In this document: in pieces, positions 1 to 7,657 of the stretch | Layout of the letters: each line of letters begins with the position of its first letter | Position numbering within the stretch: the stretch's first letter is position 1 | Assembly (NCBI GenBank): GCA_963736235.1 | Contig: CAVTOR010000008.1 | Location: forward strand, 1-64,000 | Length of the DNA: 64,000 bases | Direction of reading: 5' to 3' | Source of the DNA: CAVORB01 sp963736235 | GTDB taxonomy: Bacteria; Pseudomonadota; Gammaproteobacteria; Chromatiales; Chromatiaceae | Position numbers and translations under genes: made by a program | The notes under the pieces: generated by a model | Seen by the model: the letters and a program-made list of their open reading frames with translations, nothing else | Told to the model about the DNA's origin: nothing | Databases searched by the model: none

Positions 1-114
1 ACGGCGCAACGCGCTACACGGGCTGTCAGGATGGTTGTCGGCAGTGACCGCCGCATGTAGCTGAGACCGTCGACCCATGGTTCGGCTACCAACGTTGACG
101 GCAAACCGGCCAGG

Positions 115-1428
115 TCAAGGCTTCAGAGCCAATCTAGCAAGACCGGCCTTGATTGACTCGTCCCACCACCCACCGTCTCCCACGCCTTTTGCAGACTCGT
201 AGTATTTCTGAGCATCTTTTCTGTCATCGTTCAGTTCATGTATGCGCCCAATGGCGTATAACATTTGTGCTGTTTCGTTCTCGTTTTTAATGCACTCAAC
301 ACTAGCGTCACAGCCATAGTGCATCTTGGCCAACCAAACCGCAATGTCAACAAGTTTTTCGTTATCGAATCGCCCCATTAAATGATGCTCCACCTCGCTA
401 ACTTCCTCAGCCCGTGGCGCGCCACCTCTTCCACTCAACCCGATAAATATGGCCCGAGTAAGCCCAAGGGTTCCGACGGCTGTGACTGACTCGCCTCTAG
501 CTCGGGCGTCGATCAATGAATTTAGTGCGTCGAGGGCCGGGAGTGCTTCTAACTGCAAGGCCAACACCCATTCTCGCAGCAAGACTTCATGACGGGTCTT
601 CGTTGGAGGCGACGGCGTCTGAGTCGCATTCGCACGGGATACATCAAACTGCTTTCTTGCTTCTGTGATGCGTTGCTCTTCGGTTAGATCTCCAGCATAT
701 CGACGCGACACAAGCCACGCCGCCCGCATGGCATTCGCAAAGACGTCTTTCTGGTCTGCCACGCGTGCTTCGGCGAACAGTCGATCAACATCCGATTTTA
801 GTTCTCCGGGGTTCGCCGCCAATAGAAGCCAGCCAAGGTGAGCAAGACACTGCGCTCTAATTGTTCCCTTTGAGTTTGCAGCGCGAATGGCCAGCAGTTG
901 ATAGAGGTCCCAGTCCTGAAATAGTTGTTCCAACTCATGTTGATCTATAGTCGTATAAAACTGGTAGCCAACCTGCCCCTGCGCGTCAGCCTCCAGCTTC
1001 GCCTCACTCATTCCGTAACCAGGACCGTCCAAGGGATACAACCGACGCAGATACTCCATGCCGATCTTTACCTGGAGATCGCGAGCCGCAGGCAACCCTG
1101 GATAGGATGCTTCAGCCCGCTTTAGCAGCGCCATGGCACTACTGGAATCATCCGCCTGCAGCACCAGTTCGGCGGCAGCAGTCAGTTCCAAGGCCACCTG
1201 TTTGTGTTGGCGACTGTCGTTGACGAGTTCCTTGACTTGAGACGCGACTATTACCAAAGATAATACGGCAGCGAAACCGCCAACGACTTTCATGATCTTG
1301 CCAAGGTCCTCCCATTGCCTGGGCTCCTGTGAAGCGCGACAGTGCGGACAAGTGCGAGCATCTGGAAAAATCGGCTCGCGGCAACTAACGCAATGCCAGG
1401 TCCTTTTTTCTGAAAGGTCGGAATTCAT
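115..1428 (-). CDS. Zinc-ribbon, single-TM protein with TPR-like C-terminus
   Basis: This is a 437-residue protein of unknown function. Its N-terminus carries a zinc ribbon formed by two CxxC pairs (C13/C16 and C27/C30). One membrane segment follows at about residues 45-63, and then a long, mostly helical region with TPR-like helices near residues 385-430. The layout suggests a membrane-anchored scaffold with a small metal-binding head, but I do not recognise a named family. The gene is less GC-rich than its neighbours and has no operon partner in the window, which fits horizontally acquired DNA. The ATG at 1428 puts the zinc ribbon close to the N-terminus, as is usual for such proteins. Confidence 0.7.
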   Translation of the reverse strand: MNSDLSEKRTWHCVSCREPIFPDARTCPHCRASQEPRQWEDLGKIMKVVGGFAAVLSLVIVASQVKELVNDSRQHKQVALELTAAAELVLQADDSSSAMALLKRAEASYPGLPAARDLQVKIGMEYLRRLYPLDGPGYGMSEAKLEADAQGQVGYQFYTTIDQHELEQLFQDWDLYQLLAIRAANSKGTIRAQCLAHLGWLLLAANPGELKSDVDRLFAEARVADQKDVFANAMRAAWLVSRRYAGDLTEEQRITEARKQFDVSRANATQTPSPPTKTRHEVLLREWVLALQLEALPALDALNSLIDARARGESVTAVGTLGLTRAIFIGLSGRGGAPRAEEVSEVEHHLMGRFDNEKLVDIAVWLAKMHYGCDASVECIKNENETAQMLYAIGRIHELNDDRKDAQKYYESAKGVGDGGWWDESIKAGLARLALKP

Positions 1429-1829
1429 AATTAATACCCTTTATCGCTCGTCCTCGGTTGTACAGATCTAATCGGCAAACGCACACTGCAACATAGGTCG
1501 TATGCCCCTAGCAAGCCCGTGGCGATTGCCTAAGCGAATGCCCAAGTCTTGTTGAGGCGCGGGGACCCTGTCACACCCGCACACACAGCCATGTGGCATA
1601 CTGACGTCCGAACTGCGGTCTATGACTCGGGGATTTTCTTAGGGACCGGAAAGCAACCTAAGTCTCCGTTTTCACTGACTATTGGTCCCGACTGGCCGCA
1701 CCTGTCCCAGCCATGCTGTCCTCAGGGGCGGCCTTTTCTTTTTTGAGGCTATCCCTTCGCGCCAGCGGCGTCGCGGGTGCTGAGGGTGTCCCTGCTCATC
1801 CGCTGAGTGGCCGGAATTTTGAGGTGCCA

Positions 1830-2496
1830 ATGTGTGGACCCTTCGTGCAGTACTCCGATCTTGAGGTCTATGCTGCCCACTTTGACCTCGACACCCTGTG
1901 CGAGGCAACGCCACGGTACAACGTGGCTCCGACCCGGGCCGTGCTGGCTGTCCGCAAGACCGATCAAGGCAAACGCGAGTTAGTCCTCCTGCGCTGGGGC
2001 CTCGTCCCCTCCTGGTCAAAGGAACCGGACAACCGCTACAGCATGATCAATGCGCGCGCGGAGACGGTCGACACGAAGCCGGCCTATCGCACGGCCTTCC
2101 AACACCGACGCTGCCTGATACCGGCGGAAGGGTTCTATGAAAGCAGATCAGAGCGGAAAAACGCCCTACCTGATCCGACGAGAGGATCCGGCGCCTTTCG
2201 CCATGGCTGGGTTATGGGAACGATGGCATGGGGAGGGGTACAACGCCCTGGAGACCTGCACCATCGTCGTCACCGAGGCCAACACGCTGGTGCGAGGTAT
2301 CCACGACCGAATGCCGGTCATTCTGTCGCCTGCGGATTACGAGGCTTGGCTCGATCCCGAGAACAAGGACTCGGACGCCCTGTCCGCCATGTTGAAGCCT
2401 ATCGCTCCAGCGCGATGGACGATGCACCCAGTATCCCGGCAGGTGAACAGTCCCCGCAACGATGGGCGGGAGTTGATCGAGGCCATGGATGACTAA
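1830..2496 (+). pseudogene. yedK: SRAP/YedK-like abasic-site processing protein, frameshifted
   Basis: SRAP (HMCES/YedK) proteins crosslink to abasic sites in single-stranded DNA through Cys2. The ATG at 1830 gives the required MCG start, although the frame stays open further upstream. The first part has the family blocks MINARAET and CLIPAEGFYE, which carry the active-site Asn and Glu. Directly after that Glu, near 2138, the frame changes and the rest (KTPYLIR, GIHDRMPVIL with the active-site His) continues in another frame to 2496. The usual Trp-Lys after GFYE is missing, so either about 5 nt were lost or 2 A's were lost from an A run. Without the repair the product lacks the His-containing half. 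All other expected segments are present. Confidence 0.8.
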
Positions 2497-2634
2497 TCTC
2501 ACTGATTCAGTTTGGCGAACTGGTTCATCCGATTCTTCCTAGCGCCACTATTTGCGACATCGAAGGTGTTTTTCTCCATCTCAATCCCTACAATAACAGG
2601 CGAAGACACAAAAAAATGACTTTGGAGTTTTTGA

Positions 2635-3039
2635 ATGGCACGCAAGAAACAAGATAGTAGCGACCTCTCGGCTCAAGCGATTAAGAACCGGCTTGCCGAA
2701 ATGGAAGCCGAGCGCAAGCGGCTCGAAGCGGAGTTCAAGAAGAGGATGGCCAACGAAATCTCAGGCTTCGCCAAAGAGATCGCCGCGATGATCACCGAGC
2801 GCGGCTATCAGATCGACGAGGTCGTGGCCTTGCTCAGAAAAGGGAAGAGGTCAGGCCCCCGGCGACGCGGCTCTGGTGCATACGCCTACTACGTCGATCC
2901 CGACAATCCCGGCAACACCTATTCCCGTGGTCCCCTGCCGAAGTGGCTAGCCGAGAAGATGACCGCGGCGGGATTCGACCCCTCCGACAAGACGCAGCGT
3001 GAGGAGTTCAAGGCGACACACCTTACGAGAGCCGCCTGA
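2635..3039 (+). CDS. H-NS-family nucleoid-associated protein
   Basis: The 134-residue product has the two-part design of H-NS-type histone-like silencers. A charged coiled coil for oligomerisation spans about residues 10-60. A C-terminal DNA-binding segment contains YVDPDNPGNTY and GPLPKWL, matching the family pattern of Gly-Asn-Thr-aromatic followed by Pro-x-Trp-Leu. A GGAG Shine-Dalgarno lies 7-8 nt before the ATG, which supports the start. Proteins of this type bind AT-rich, often foreign, DNA and repress it. Its place inside an accessory region could mean it is mobile-element-borne or a chromosomal paralogue; the sequence does not decide this. Confidence 0.85.
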   Translation: MARKKQDSSDLSAQAIKNRLAEMEAERKRLEAEFKKRMANEISGFAKEIAAMITERGYQIDEVVALLRKGKRSGPRRRGSGAYAYYVDPDNPGNTYSRGPLPKWLAEKMTAAGFDPSDKTQREEFKATHLTRAA

Positions 3040-3240
3040 AACCAAACAACCGTTCAATAGCGCAGCAGACCCGGCCAACGTTCCGGGTTTTGCATACCGG
3101 CAGCGCCTTTGTCATGAAGCGGCTGCGTGGACTTCCGTCGCCGCCACACTGCAGACGTTGACGGTCGGGCCTCGACCTTCTGCAGCGTGTCGTGAGCACT
3201 CATTCGAGGCAAGTCCTGGCTCCCAGTACCTTGTCCGGGT

Positions 3241-3603
3241 TCAGTGGTCCCGAAAAAACGGGCTGATGGAGAAATAGAGGATCAGCCCGACGATTAGGCT
3301 ATAAAGGATTACCTGTACCGGATTTTCCAGCATGTTCTGCAGGAAGGTCCGGTGCTGTCCGGCGCGGCGCAGTCTCTGGTACTCCGCGTGTTTCTCGCGG
3401 AAGCGATTTTCCTGGTAGTCGTCCAACAGAGCCTTAGCGCGATGGTACTGGTGGTCGTCATTCACCCAGATGCCCGGTGCGGAGATGCCCCAGGGTCCGA
3501 ACTGGGTCTCGTAGAAATCGATCTGGTGCTCCTGCAGCAGACTGTGGATCTCCTGGATCTCGTCGTCTGGCGCATGGCGCAGTTTGATTAGCAGTTTGGA
3601 CAT
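3241..3603 (-). CDS. DUF6164-like small membrane-anchored protein
   Basis: The 120-residue product resembles a conserved gammaproteobacterial family of unknown function (DUF6164, by recall). The N-terminal 60 residues look like a small alpha/beta fold containing FGPWGISAPGIWV. A helical linker rich in Arg and Gln follows, and a C-terminal membrane segment at about residues 95-115 leaves a short tail. I chose the internal Met at 3603 over the upstream ATG at 3660 because the family sequence starts MSKLLIKL. No operon partner is evident. The function is unknown. Confidence 0.75.
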   Translation of the reverse strand: MSKLLIKLRHAPDDEIQEIHSLLQEHQIDFYETQFGPWGISAPGIWVNDDHQYHRAKALLDDYQENRFREKHAEYQRLRRAGQHRTFLQNMLENPVQVILYSLIVGLILYFSISPFFRDH

Positions 3604-4266
3604 GTTCCGGCTGTTGCCTGGGGAGGAGCGACCGTGAATCCTGCATCCCGTCACTGTCATGCACAGGGCACAGCAGTCTTTTGAATTACATCCCTCGGGG
3701 GATTCTAGAACTCGTCCAACGGCGTAACAATTTCTGACTCCCTACATGAGCAATCCGCGCAAGACCGGAATGGGTCGACTAGAGAGACTGCTGCTGTGCA
3801 GCAGGGACGGCGCAGTCCCCTAGACGCGTGGTTTCGTCGTAGTTCGGCCAACAAGAGTCCGACCCCCTCAGGCTGCCATCGCCCGCAAACCCCTCATTGC
3901 GGACATCCTCTGTCAGTGGAACCCCAGAAAGACCAAGACCCACTGCGGACCTTAAGCGATCGCTTATAGAGGTTGTCAGGAGTCTTTACACCGTCCCGAG
4001 CAGCGGGGCGGCAGAAACCGCTGTTCCCGCCCCATTCGGCGCGGCCCGCACAACGAAACGTTGCAGCAACGCTGCTCGACTTCTCAACGAAACGTTACTT
4101 TCCCCGCCCTCGCAGGCATCTCGTTCCAGAGCAAATCGCTCTTATATCCTTCTGTTTTCACGAGAGAACATGTCTCCCGATGCGAAGTTGGCACAGCCGC
4201 TGCTTTAACGTAAGCGAGCGCCGGAAACGGCATCTCTTCAAACCCGACCTCATAGGAGACATGACT
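3604..4266. other. Intergenic stretch without recognisable genes
   Basis: No coding sequence is convincing on either strand. The only structures noticed are a small CTGCTG/CAGCAG palindrome near 3789-3803 and an AGCGATCGCT palindrome near 3955-3964. The last ~15 nt hold the AGGAG ribosome-binding site of the small secreted protein that follows. Confidence 0.5.
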
Positions 4267-4557
4267 ATGAAGACCATCATCATCACCGCAGCCGCCGCCC
4301 TGTTTGCCGCCAACATCGGTGCCGCCGAGATCTACCACGGCCTAGCCGAGGGCAACTCCGATCTGTCGACGCAGCGCGTCAGCGCCGAAGACTTCGTCGG
4401 CGTACAGCCGAGCGTGGGCGACAGCATCGACCGCTACCACGGCTGGGCGGACGGCAACCCCGACCTGTTCAAGTCCGAGCGCAGTGGCCCGACCGACAGC
4501 GGCAACAGCCCGGACATCTACATGGGCCTCGGCGGTAACCCTGACCTGCGGTTCTGA
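4267..4557 (+). CDS. Small secreted protein with three GNPDL-type repeats
   Basis: This 96-residue protein has a clear signal peptide, MKTIIITAAAALFAANIGAA, after which the mature chain begins near Glu21. Three copies of a short motif follow: YHGLAEGNSDL (23-33), YHGWADGNPDL (57-67) and YMGLGGNPDLRF (86-96). Each combines an aromatic, a glycine and Gly-Asn-x-Asp-Leu. I do not recognise a named family. The second of two nearby ATGs (4267) is preferred because it lies 8 nt after AGGAG, whereas 4261 is only 2 nt away. A strong G/C hairpin lies just after the stop. It may be a periplasmic or surface protein, but no function can be assigned. Confidence 0.75.
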   Translation: MKTIIITAAAALFAANIGAAEIYHGLAEGNSDLSTQRVSAEDFVGVQPSVGDSIDRYHGWADGNPDLFKSERSGPTDSGNSPDIYMGLGGNPDLRF

Positions 4558-4573
4558 GGGGTTGGGTGGAACG

Positions 4574-4597
4574 GGGGGCGGGAATCCGCCCGCCCCC
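4574..4597 (+). terminator. GC-rich hairpin after the small secreted protein gene
   Basis: A perfect 9-bp stem (GGGGGCGGG with CCCGCCCCC) with a 6-nt loop starts 17 nt after the stop codon of the secreted-protein gene. There is no uridine tract, so it is at best an imperfect intrinsic terminator or an mRNA-stabilising hairpin. Confidence 0.45.
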
Positions 4598-4805
4598 GCA
4601 CAGTCGCCCAATCTTTCCGAAGTTCCCCGTTCTACCCGCACCCAGCGCGTCTTTTTCTATCTCGGAGACCGCTCCCGCGGACGATGACGACAGTCAGCGC
4701 ACGCTTGGCTAACACCACTGGCACGAGGCTTTCACAAGCACGGATATCCCCCTGGCCTGGAAGTACCGGGAAGGTGTTTCGCCATCGGGAACGCCGAAAC
4801 TCCGA

Positions 4806-4982
4806 TCAGTTTTTCGTGCTGGATTGCTGGTCCGCATACTTCTCTTGCAGCTGCTCGTAGATTTCCAGCAGCAGCTCATCTTGCTCGCTCTTTGGCGGCC
4901 AGAGGGCCGAGATTTTTCGCGAAAAAGGACGGGTATCCGGCACCGGAGTCGCGGTGCTGCGCGGAAGGTGACCTTTGTCCAT
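4806..4982 (-). CDS. 58-residue hypothetical protein with ideal RBS
   Basis: Reading the minus strand from the ATG at 4982 gives a 58-residue protein: MDKGHLPRSTATPVPD, then RPFSRKISALWPPK, then an acidic amphipathic tail containing DELLLEIYEQLQEKYAD. A perfect AGGAGG precedes the ATG at optimal spacing, and the frame ends at TGA at 4806. The tail looks helical and could mediate protein contacts. There is no signal peptide or membrane segment, and I do not recognise a family. A CRP-like palindrome lies 72-87 nt upstream of the start. The RBS and protein-like composition make this more convincing than most short frames here. Confidence 0.65.
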   Translation of the reverse strand: MDKGHLPRSTATPVPDTRPFSRKISALWPPKSEQDELLLEIYEQLQEKYADQQSSTKN

Positions 4983-5053
4983 CGTATCCTCCTGAGGCAG
5001 TTGGTACAGCGTTACGCCCTAAGGAAAAGGGGGTGTCTGCCCGACGCGAGAAC

Positions 5054-5069
5054 TGTGATGCGGTTCACA
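5054..5069. promoter_or_regulatory. CRP/Vfr-like site 1
   Basis: TGTGATGCGGTTCACA matches the CRP-family consensus TGTGA-N6-TCACA in both arms. It lies 72 nt upstream of the start codon of the 58-residue gene on the minus strand, a position compatible with transcriptional activation. Confidence 0.55.
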
Positions 5070-5220
5070 GATTTTCGTTTTTCGGCATTCCCAATCCAGA
5101 CCGCCGCATTTCGCGGGCACGGCATTCCCAGCGCTCTGAAAGATGCCGATTGCGACCCGCTATTAAAGTGAATTCTCGAAACGAGACCGCAACGCTAAGC
5201 CTGTGATAGGAAATGTTTTC

Positions 5221-5243
5221 TTATCCACAGCTTCTGTGGATAA
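5221..5243. promoter_or_regulatory. Inverted pair of perfect DnaA boxes
   Basis: TTATCCACAG and CTGTGGATAA form a perfect 10-bp inverted repeat with a 3-nt spacer (ctt). Each arm contains the exact consensus DnaA box TTATCCACA. The following ~180 nt are clearly richer in A+T than the rest of the window. The pair could be a DnaA-regulated element, a DnaA titration site or part of an origin. None of the usual oriC neighbours (dnaA, rpmH, gidA, parAB) is in the window. Confidence 0.6.
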
Positions 5244-5449
5244 CTCTGTGAATTATAGGCTTCGAAATCGCACAGACATTAAGAACTGCTAACGATTTGT
5301 CGGATTGGTCACATTTTGGCCATCTGTTTTTAATCGGGAAATCATAGAGATACGGAATATCGCCGAATACTGATCAATTCCGCTCGGCTAGCACGGTTGA
5401 TTTTCGCGGTCAATAGGTCTCTGTGCATAGATTGACGCGTCCCTGATCC

Positions 5450-5623
5450 ATGAACGCGGGAATGTCGCGACGTCTTTGGTTCGCCCTACTCATGCGGGCG
5501 CAGCGCGGATCAATGGTGACGGAGTTGGCTGAGCAACGGTCCGTGTACGCTCCAAAAGTGGGCGGCCCAGGCAAGTCTTGGGAGCGGGGTCACGGTTTCG
5601 GGCGGGCAAGGTCCATATCCTGA
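5450..5623 (+). CDS. Possible 57-residue hypothetical ORF
   Basis: An open frame from ATG 5450 to TGA 5623 encodes a basic protein starting MNAGMSRRLWFALLMRAQRG. It has no convincing Shine-Dalgarno and no recognisable family. It precedes a structured segment and a strong terminator that ends at 5740, so it may belong to a short transcript or be chance. I list it only as a candidate. Confidence 0.25.
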   Translation: MNAGMSRRLWFALLMRAQRGSMVTELAEQRSVYAPKVGGPGKSWERGHGFGRARSIS

Positions 5624-5708
5624 AGCCACGGTCAGGGAAGCAAGCCCTGCAAGCATCGGGCTAACCCATTGGGCGACCGTATTCCTTTATCTCTTTATGT
5701 GGTGTCTC

Positions 5709-5740
5709 ACGCCCTGGCGGTTCCGTCAGGGCGTTTTTTT
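5709..5740 (+). terminator. Rho-independent terminator
   Basis: ACGCCCTG pairs with CAGGGCGT in a perfect 8-bp stem around a 10-nt loop, directly followed by seven T's. This is a textbook intrinsic terminator for a plus-strand transcript. The only candidates upstream are the 57-residue frame and a potentially structured RNA at about 5625-5700, in which CGGTC and GACCG could close a multi-hairpin fold. The next plus-strand gene starts 219 nt downstream. Confidence 0.85.
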
Positions 5741-5861
5741 AGAGCCGCTCCGGGACAACAGTATCCCCCTGCTGATCCCTGATTCCGGCGCTTCGTTCAG
5801 GCCAGCGGCGGGTGCGGTCTGATAGCACCAGTCCGACAACGCTGTAGATCTATGGCCATTC

Positions 5862-5877
5862 TGTGACGCGGTTCACG
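5862..5877. promoter_or_regulatory. CRP/Vfr-like site 2
   Basis: TGTGACGCGGTTCACG matches TGTGA-N6-TCACA with one mismatch at the last base. It shares the core N-GCGGT with site 1 and lies 82 nt upstream of the ATG of the 109-residue gene that starts at 5959. Confidence 0.5.
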
Positions 5878-5958
5878 GGCGCCAGCGGTCTGGCACGTTG
5901 TGCAGGGTGCGAGGACGGTCGGCTCGGCCGGGAAGCCCGTTCAAAGCGTGAGAGGCCC

Positions 5959-6288
5959 ATGGACATCGAGTGGATTGAAGCGCCCTATCCGGCGGGGGTG
6001 GTGGGCATCACCGCTGAGGGCGGGGTGTTCGTGCACGCCTCGCTCCACCCGTTTGGTGCCCAGGCCGCGGTGCTTTGCGCGAGGGAGGCCGGTATCGCGC
6101 AGCAGCGGTACGACGGAGAGACCTACTTCCCGTTGCCTTGGGTCCGTTCAGAGGTGGCCGCAGCGATTAAGGTCCTACCAGCCCATACGGCGGCTTCGCT
6201 ATTGCGCCGCATCCGCCGGGCGCTCGATGCAACCCTGCCCGTGTTGCAAAGGCGTGCCGATGGGGCGCGCGCTGCCGGTGCACTCTGA
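5959..6288 (+). CDS. 109-residue hypothetical protein
   Basis: The ATG at 5959 is preceded by a purine-rich GAGAGG at acceptable spacing. The product begins MDIEWIEAPYPAGVVGITAE, has an alanine- and arginine-rich C-terminal half, and lacks a signal peptide or membrane helix. I do not recognise a family. The gene sits between two CRP-like palindromes (5862 and 6512), so it may be under the same control as the 58-residue gene on the other strand. The moderate confidence reflects the lack of recognised homology and the ease with which G+C-rich DNA stays open. Confidence 0.4.
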   Translation: MDIEWIEAPYPAGVVGITAEGGVFVHASLHPFGAQAAVLCAREAGIAQQRYDGETYFPLPWVRSEVAAAIKVLPAHTAASLLRRIRRALDATLPVLQRRADGARAAGAL

Positions 6289-6511
6289 ACTCAGGCTTGG
6301 GAAAAACTGCGGAAGGATCGGGCTCGGAGATAAAGAGGAAGTCGCCGAGCCGTGGGCGCTCGGCAACAGACAACTACATCGCGTTTGTTGGTGTTTTTCT
6401 ACATTCCCTCGCTTTGCTTTTTCTCGCCGGCGGCATCACTGGCGCACCGACGGACGTGTTCCCATCGGAACCGCGCCGCCGCATAGCCTGAGCGACGCTC
6501 GCGGCATTTTT

Positions 6512-6527
6512 TGTGACGCAGTTCACA
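6512..6527. promoter_or_regulatory. CRP/Vfr-like site 3
   Basis: TGTGACGCAGTTCACA is an exact TGTGA-N6-TCACA palindrome and is flanked by A/T on the right. No credible gene starts within 100 nt on either strand, so its target is unknown. Confidence 0.5.
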
Positions 6528-6664
6528 AAACAGAAAGGCGACCGTTTAAGACCCGCTCGATGGCGAGCCAACAGGCCAGGATTTCAATTGCTGGTGGCCT
6601 GGAACTCCCCGGGTCGATGTGAACGGCGTGGCGCGAAGGCAGCAGCGAGGCACTGTGCAAGGTC

Positions 6665-6701
6665 AAAAAAAAGCCGCGGCTCTCATGGGGCACGCGGCTT
6701 T
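6665..6701 (-). terminator. Intrinsic terminator, minus strand
   Basis: On the minus strand AAGCCGCG pairs with CGCGGCTT, and the stem runs into eight T's. It lies about 300 nt after the stop of the 101-residue secreted protein and is the first terminator that gene's transcript would meet. It could instead end an unrecognised small RNA. Confidence 0.7.
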
Positions 6702-6998
6702 CAAAGCGAGGGACTCACGTCCAACCCGCCCGAGGGGATCGGACAGGATGCACGCACGAAAGAATATACAACAAATGGGCCAACGATCCGCGCCCGCTGG
6801 TTCCGGGCCTCTCGGCGGGCTTGCCCGCCTCGTCGGACAGAAAATTGACGTCACTTGCCGACAGTCTGGGGCAGCCGCCTCCGGTCGCTGTCTTGGCGAT
6901 GCTAGACGACCGTTAAGTTTGGAACCCGCCCGCCCACGCATAGACCAACCGGATCGAGCGCACGCCATCGCTGCCAGCAGGCATGCGCAGGTTGATCG

Positions 6999-7304
6999 CT
7001 AACAACCATCGTCCTCGACGATCGCTTGGCCGGTGTTCTGATCCTTGACCACCTCGCCGGTTGCCGTGGTCTTCTTCGTGCGGATGAACATCATGTTCTC
7101 CACCCGATCAAACTGCTCTTGCATCGCTTGGGCGACATCGGTGTCCCGCAACCCCTCGTAGATGTAAATCCGACCTGCGGCTTCAGCGCGAAGTTCCGCT
7201 GGTGTCGGCTCCATCAAGCGGCGTAGTTCGATCTCGCGCACGTCTGCCGCCCAAACGGCGACGCTGGCACCAAGGAGCGCCCAGCCAATCGAAAGTTTCA
7301 TCAT
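6999..7304 (-). CDS. 101-residue exported hypothetical protein
   Basis: The product starts MMKLSIGWALLGASVAVWAA, a typical Sec signal peptide with cleavage expected near residue 20. The mature part of about 80 residues is charged and largely helical and contains YIYEGLRDTDVAQAMQEQF. It has no heme motif and only one cysteine, the last residue. It is transcribed divergently from the di-heme peroxidase gene at 7658, so the 350 nt between them may hold shared promoters. I do not recognise the family. A link to peroxidase function is suggested only by position. Confidence 0.6.
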   Translation of the reverse strand: MMKLSIGWALLGASVAVWAADVREIELRRLMEPTPAELRAEAAGRIYIYEGLRDTDVAQAMQEQFDRVENMMFIRTKKTTATGEVVKDQNTGQAIVEDDGC

Positions 7305-7657
7305 GAATTTTGCTCACATCACGCCGGAATCTGAACCGCGATATCCGACTATTACAGTCCAGTATGGCGGAACAAACCGATCTCGCGTGTAGGAAAAATC
7401 TGAATGTGGGGCGAGACCCGGCGTCAAGTTCCTTGCGCCGCGTGTCACGACAGATAGTGTGGTTGGCGGCAAATCCATTCGAGCGGATGTTGCGATCACC
7501 CCTGGTGCCTTCCGCAGCGACATGGCGGACGAAGCGTCCCGCGCTACCCCATCGTTGCTATGCTCTTGAGACATCGAGCCGAACGCAAGATATGGTTCAG
7601 TCAGTCCAGGCACCACGGTTGGCAAGCGGCACGCCTTCCAAGCTCCAGGAGGAACAG
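7305..7657. other. Divergent promoter region
   Basis: About 350 nt separate the divergent exported-protein and peroxidase genes. The plus-strand frame stays open upstream of 7658, but the AGGAGGA ribosome site at 7648-7654 and the signal peptide that follows fix the peroxidase start at 7658. I see no clear operator. Confidence 0.45.

Larger units (their letters stand above)
6289..6998. other. Intergenic region with a CRP-like site and a minus-strand terminator
   Basis: No gene is convincing in these 710 nt. A short plus-strand frame at 6297-6491 has a hydrophobic patch but a TTG start and no clear RBS. Two structural signals are listed separately: a CRP-like palindrome at 6512 and a minus-strand terminator at 6665. 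Confidence 0.4.

Noticed and set aside
5221..5243. Calling this oriC
   Set aside because: The DnaA-box palindrome is exact, but typical origin genes are absent and only two strong boxes are seen; it is kept as a regulatory site only.
5625..5740. A known riboswitch or housekeeping RNA
   Set aside because: I compared it mentally with tmRNA, 6S, SRP RNA, RNase P RNA and several riboswitch cores and found no matching conserved core.
6297..6491. Possible 64-residue membrane peptide
   Set aside because: It has a hydrophobic patch, but a TTG start, no Shine-Dalgarno and poor composition outside the patch.
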